Source of the DNA: Cryptoclostridium sp036644995
GTDB lineage: Bacteria > Bacillota > Dehalobacteriia > UBA7702
NCBI GenBank assembly: GCA_036644995.1
Contig: JAVXOZ010000003.1
Coordinates: 1 to 64,000, forward strand
Direction of reading: 5' to 3'
Length of the DNA: 64,000 nucleotides
The notes beneath the pieces are model-generated. The model did not search any database. It worked only from the letters and a program-made list of their open reading frames with translations, and was not told the origin of the DNA. A program made the position numbers and the translations under genes. Below are positions 62,324 to 64,000 of this stretch, piece after piece. Within the stretch, counting starts at the first letter, position 1, and the number at the start of each line of letters is the position of its first letter.

Positions 62324-63532
62324 ATGCGAGTAATACCATTTTCGCCGCCTGATATTGGAGACGAAGAGATACAAGAAGTTATTGATACTTTGAAATCCGG
62401 CTGGATAACAACAGGACCTAAAACAAAATTATTTGAAAAAGAACTTGCTAATTATTGTAATACCGGTAAGGTCGTGTGTTTAAATTCTCAAACAGCAGCA
62501 GCAGAAACTACCTTGCGGGTTTTGGGCATAGGAGAAGGTGATGAAGTTATAGTTCCTGCATATACATATACTGCTACGTGTAGCGTTGTATGTCATGTAG
62601 GTGCAAAACCAATTATTATTGACTGTGCACCGGGTAGTTTTGAGATGGATTACGATAAAATGGAATCAGCAATCAATGAAAAGACTAAATGCATTATTCC
62701 CGTTGATTTAGCAGGTATCGTTTGTGATTACGATAAAATTTTTGGGGCTGTGGAAAATAAAAAATCTTTATTCCAGCCAAAGAATAAAATTCAGGAAGCT
62801 ATTGGGCGTGTGATTGTTATGACCGATGCCGCACATGGGTTAGGTGCACTGTGGCACGGAAAAATGTGTGGTGAAATAGCCGATTTTACTAATTTTTCGT
62901 TTCATGCAGTAAAGAATTTAACTACTGCCGAAGGTGGAGCCAGCACTTGGCGGGATATTAAAGGCATTGATAATGACGAATTATATAATGAATATATGCT
63001 GTTAACTCTTCATGGTCAGTCTAAAGATGCTTTGGCAAAAACAAAACTAGGAGCATGGGAATATGACGTAGTGGCACCAAATTATAAATGCAATATGACT
63101 GATATTGCGGCATCCATAGGTTTGGCTCAATTAAAACGTTATCCGCAAATGCTTAAACGCAGACATGAAATAATAGATATCTATAATCATGTATTTAAAG
63201 ACTTAAATGTTGAATATCTGTGCCATAGTAGCGAGAACCATATGTCAAGTGGTCATTTATATTTTTTAAGATTATTAAAAAAAGATAGTGATTTTAGAAA
63301 TAGGGTTATTATTAAAATGGCAGAAAAAGGCATATCTTGTAACGTTCATTATAAGCCTTTACCAATGTTAACTGCCTATAAAAATTTAGGATTTAATATA
63401 GTGGATTACCCTAATGCCTATGAAATGTTTAAAAATGAGGTGACATTGCCTCTGCATACAAAATTGGCGGATGATCATATTGACTACGTAATTGCACAAT
63501 TTTGTCGGGTTATAGGGGAGACGAACATATGA
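62324..63532 (+). CDS. DegT/DnrJ/EryC1 sugar aminotransferase
   Basis: 402 aa, full length. PFSPPDIGDEEIQEVIDTLKSGWITTGPK is the family N-terminus, then NSQTAAAETTLRVLGI, VPAYTYTATCSV, MTDAAHGLGA and the PLP lysine in FTNFSFHAVKNLTTAEGG. It aminates a nucleotide keto-sugar with PLP. It begins 10 bp after the truncated aminotransferase and overlaps the next gene (ATGA). It may have replaced its truncated neighbour, though it belongs to a different branch. Confidence 0.9.
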   Translation: MRVIPFSPPDIGDEEIQEVIDTLKSGWITTGPKTKLFEKELANYCNTGKVVCLNSQTAAAETTLRVLGIGEGDEVIVPAYTYTATCSVVCHVGAKPIIIDCAPGSFEMDYDKMESAINEKTKCIIPVDLAGIVCDYDKIFGAVENKKSLFQPKNKIQEAIGRVIVMTDAAHGLGALWHGKMCGEIADFTNFSFHAVKNLTTAEGGASTWRDIKGIDNDELYNEYMLLTLHGQSKDALAKTKLGAWEYDVVAPNYKCNMTDIAASIGLAQLKRYPQMLKRRHEIIDIYNHVFKDLNVEYLCHSSENHMSSGHLYFLRLLKKDSDFRNRVIIKMAEKGISCNVHYKPLPMLTAYKNLGFNIVDYPNAYEMFKNEVTLPLHTKLADDHIDYVIAQFCRVIGETNI

Positions 63533-64000
63533 AATTGCAGACGTGGGATGAGCTTCCTGAGCAAATGCGAACTGAAAGCGTACGCCCCTACTATGATTGC
63601 TTGCAACGGAAGAGAGTGACTTTACTGTTAAAACGGATACTTGATATTGTTGTTGCCGTAATATTGCTACTGTTGCTTTTTCCTGCGCTTTTGATATTTG
63701 CTGTTTGGATTAAGGTCGATAGTCCCGGTTCTGTCTTATTTCGGCAACTGCGTGTGACGCAGTTTGGTAAAGAATTTCGTATTTATAAATTTAGAACCAT
63801 GGTGTCGAACGCAGAAGCTTTGGGTAGTCAAGTCACAACAAATGAAGATATCCGTGTGACTAAGGTAGGGCGCTTTTTGCGAAAATATCGTGTAGATGAA
63901 ATTCCGCAGCTGTTAAATATCATAACAGGCGATATGAGCTTTGTGGGCACACGCCCAGAGGTGCCAAAGTATGTAGCCCAGTATGCCGACGAGATGTATG
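63529..64000 (+). CDS. sugar-phosphate transferase (PglC/WbaP family), cut by the window end
   Basis: The first 157 residues are visible. A membrane-embedded hairpin helix (IVVAVILLLLLFPALLIFAV), then SVLFRQLRVTQFGKEFRIYKFRTMV and the catalytic VDEIPQLLNIITGDMSFVGTRPE, with the Asp-Glu pair of phosphoglycosyl transferases. It starts the glycan by loading a sugar phosphate onto undecaprenyl phosphate. The codon use looks richer in G and C than in its neighbours, hinting at a separate origin. Confidence 0.93.
   Translation, partial: MKLQTWDELPEQMRTESVRPYYDCLQRKRVTLLLKRILDIVVAVILLLLLFPALLIFAVWIKVDSPGSVLFRQLRVTQFGKEFRIYKFRTMVSNAEALGSQVTTNEDIRVTKVGRFLRKYRVDEIPQLLNIITGDMSFVGTRPEVPKYVAQYADEMY

Overview
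The window looks like part of a draft or metagenome-derived chromosome of an anaerobic, AT-rich Clostridia-type Firmicute. The evidence is strong GGAGG-type ribosome sites, RqcH, RemA, a short HisG that needs HisZ, PdxS/PdxT, S-layer homology (SLH) proteins and a CpsB/CpsC/CpsD exopolysaccharide system. Two methylamine methyltransferase genes are interrupted by a single in-frame amber TAG at the position where the family carries pyrrolysine, so the host very probably decodes TAG as pyrrolysine. No pyl genes lie in the window. A run of 100 Ns marks a scaffold join.

Layout. 1-1.8 kb is a worn mobile-element region: a small ribbon-helix-helix-like protein, a candidate type I toxin-antitoxin pair, a tandem palindromic operator, a phage-like N-terminal fragment, two 72-bp hairpins and an IS30 transposase remnant. 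1.8-4.4 kb (minus) is a cobalamin-riboswitch operon encoding a zinc dehydrogenase, a TrpD-like phosphoribosyltransferase and a 66-aa protein. 4.6-12 kb (minus) holds metK, coaBC, rpoZ, gmk, remA, mihF, yicC and a P-type calcium ATPase. 12.1-14.2 kb (plus) holds rqcH and a YbjQ-family gene. 14.5-22.6 kb (minus) is an almost complete aromatic amino acid operon (aroF-tyrA-aroB-aroA-aroC-pheA-aroE-aroQ), preceded by a Tyr/Phe-rich leader peptide and an attenuator. 22.6-25.7 kb is pdxST with a divergent pdxR-type regulator. 26-27.3 kb has a ferredoxin-domain fragment and a ZIP metal transporter. 27.5-33.6 kb (plus) is a histidine operon, hisZGDCBA-IE, without hisH and hisF.

34.5-49.3 kb is the most distinctive part: two parallel modules for methylated amines. 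Each has a PAS-containing sigma-54 activator, an array of 11-bp phased repeats just downstream of it, a near-perfect -24/-12 promoter, and then methyltransferase and transporter genes. Module 1 encodes a non-pyrrolysine MttB homologue, a pyrrolysine MttB and two APC permeases. Module 2 encodes a corrinoid protein, a pyrrolysine MtbB and one permease. The likely chemistry is demethylation of tri- and dimethylamine (and perhaps a quaternary amine) onto a cobalamin protein. The cobalamin-controlled operon at the left may be linked to that demand for corrinoid.

49.7-57.1 kb is a cell-surface region: a membrane diguanylate cyclase with two solute-binding domains, a c-di-GMP-I riboswitch with terminator ahead of a large SLH protein, an unknown membrane-anchored protein and a second SLH protein. 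57.3 kb to the end is an exopolysaccharide cluster: CpsC/Wzz, a tyrosine kinase, a PHP phosphatase, a CapD-like dehydratase, a truncated and a complete DegT aminotransferase, and a sugar-phosphate transferase running off the end.
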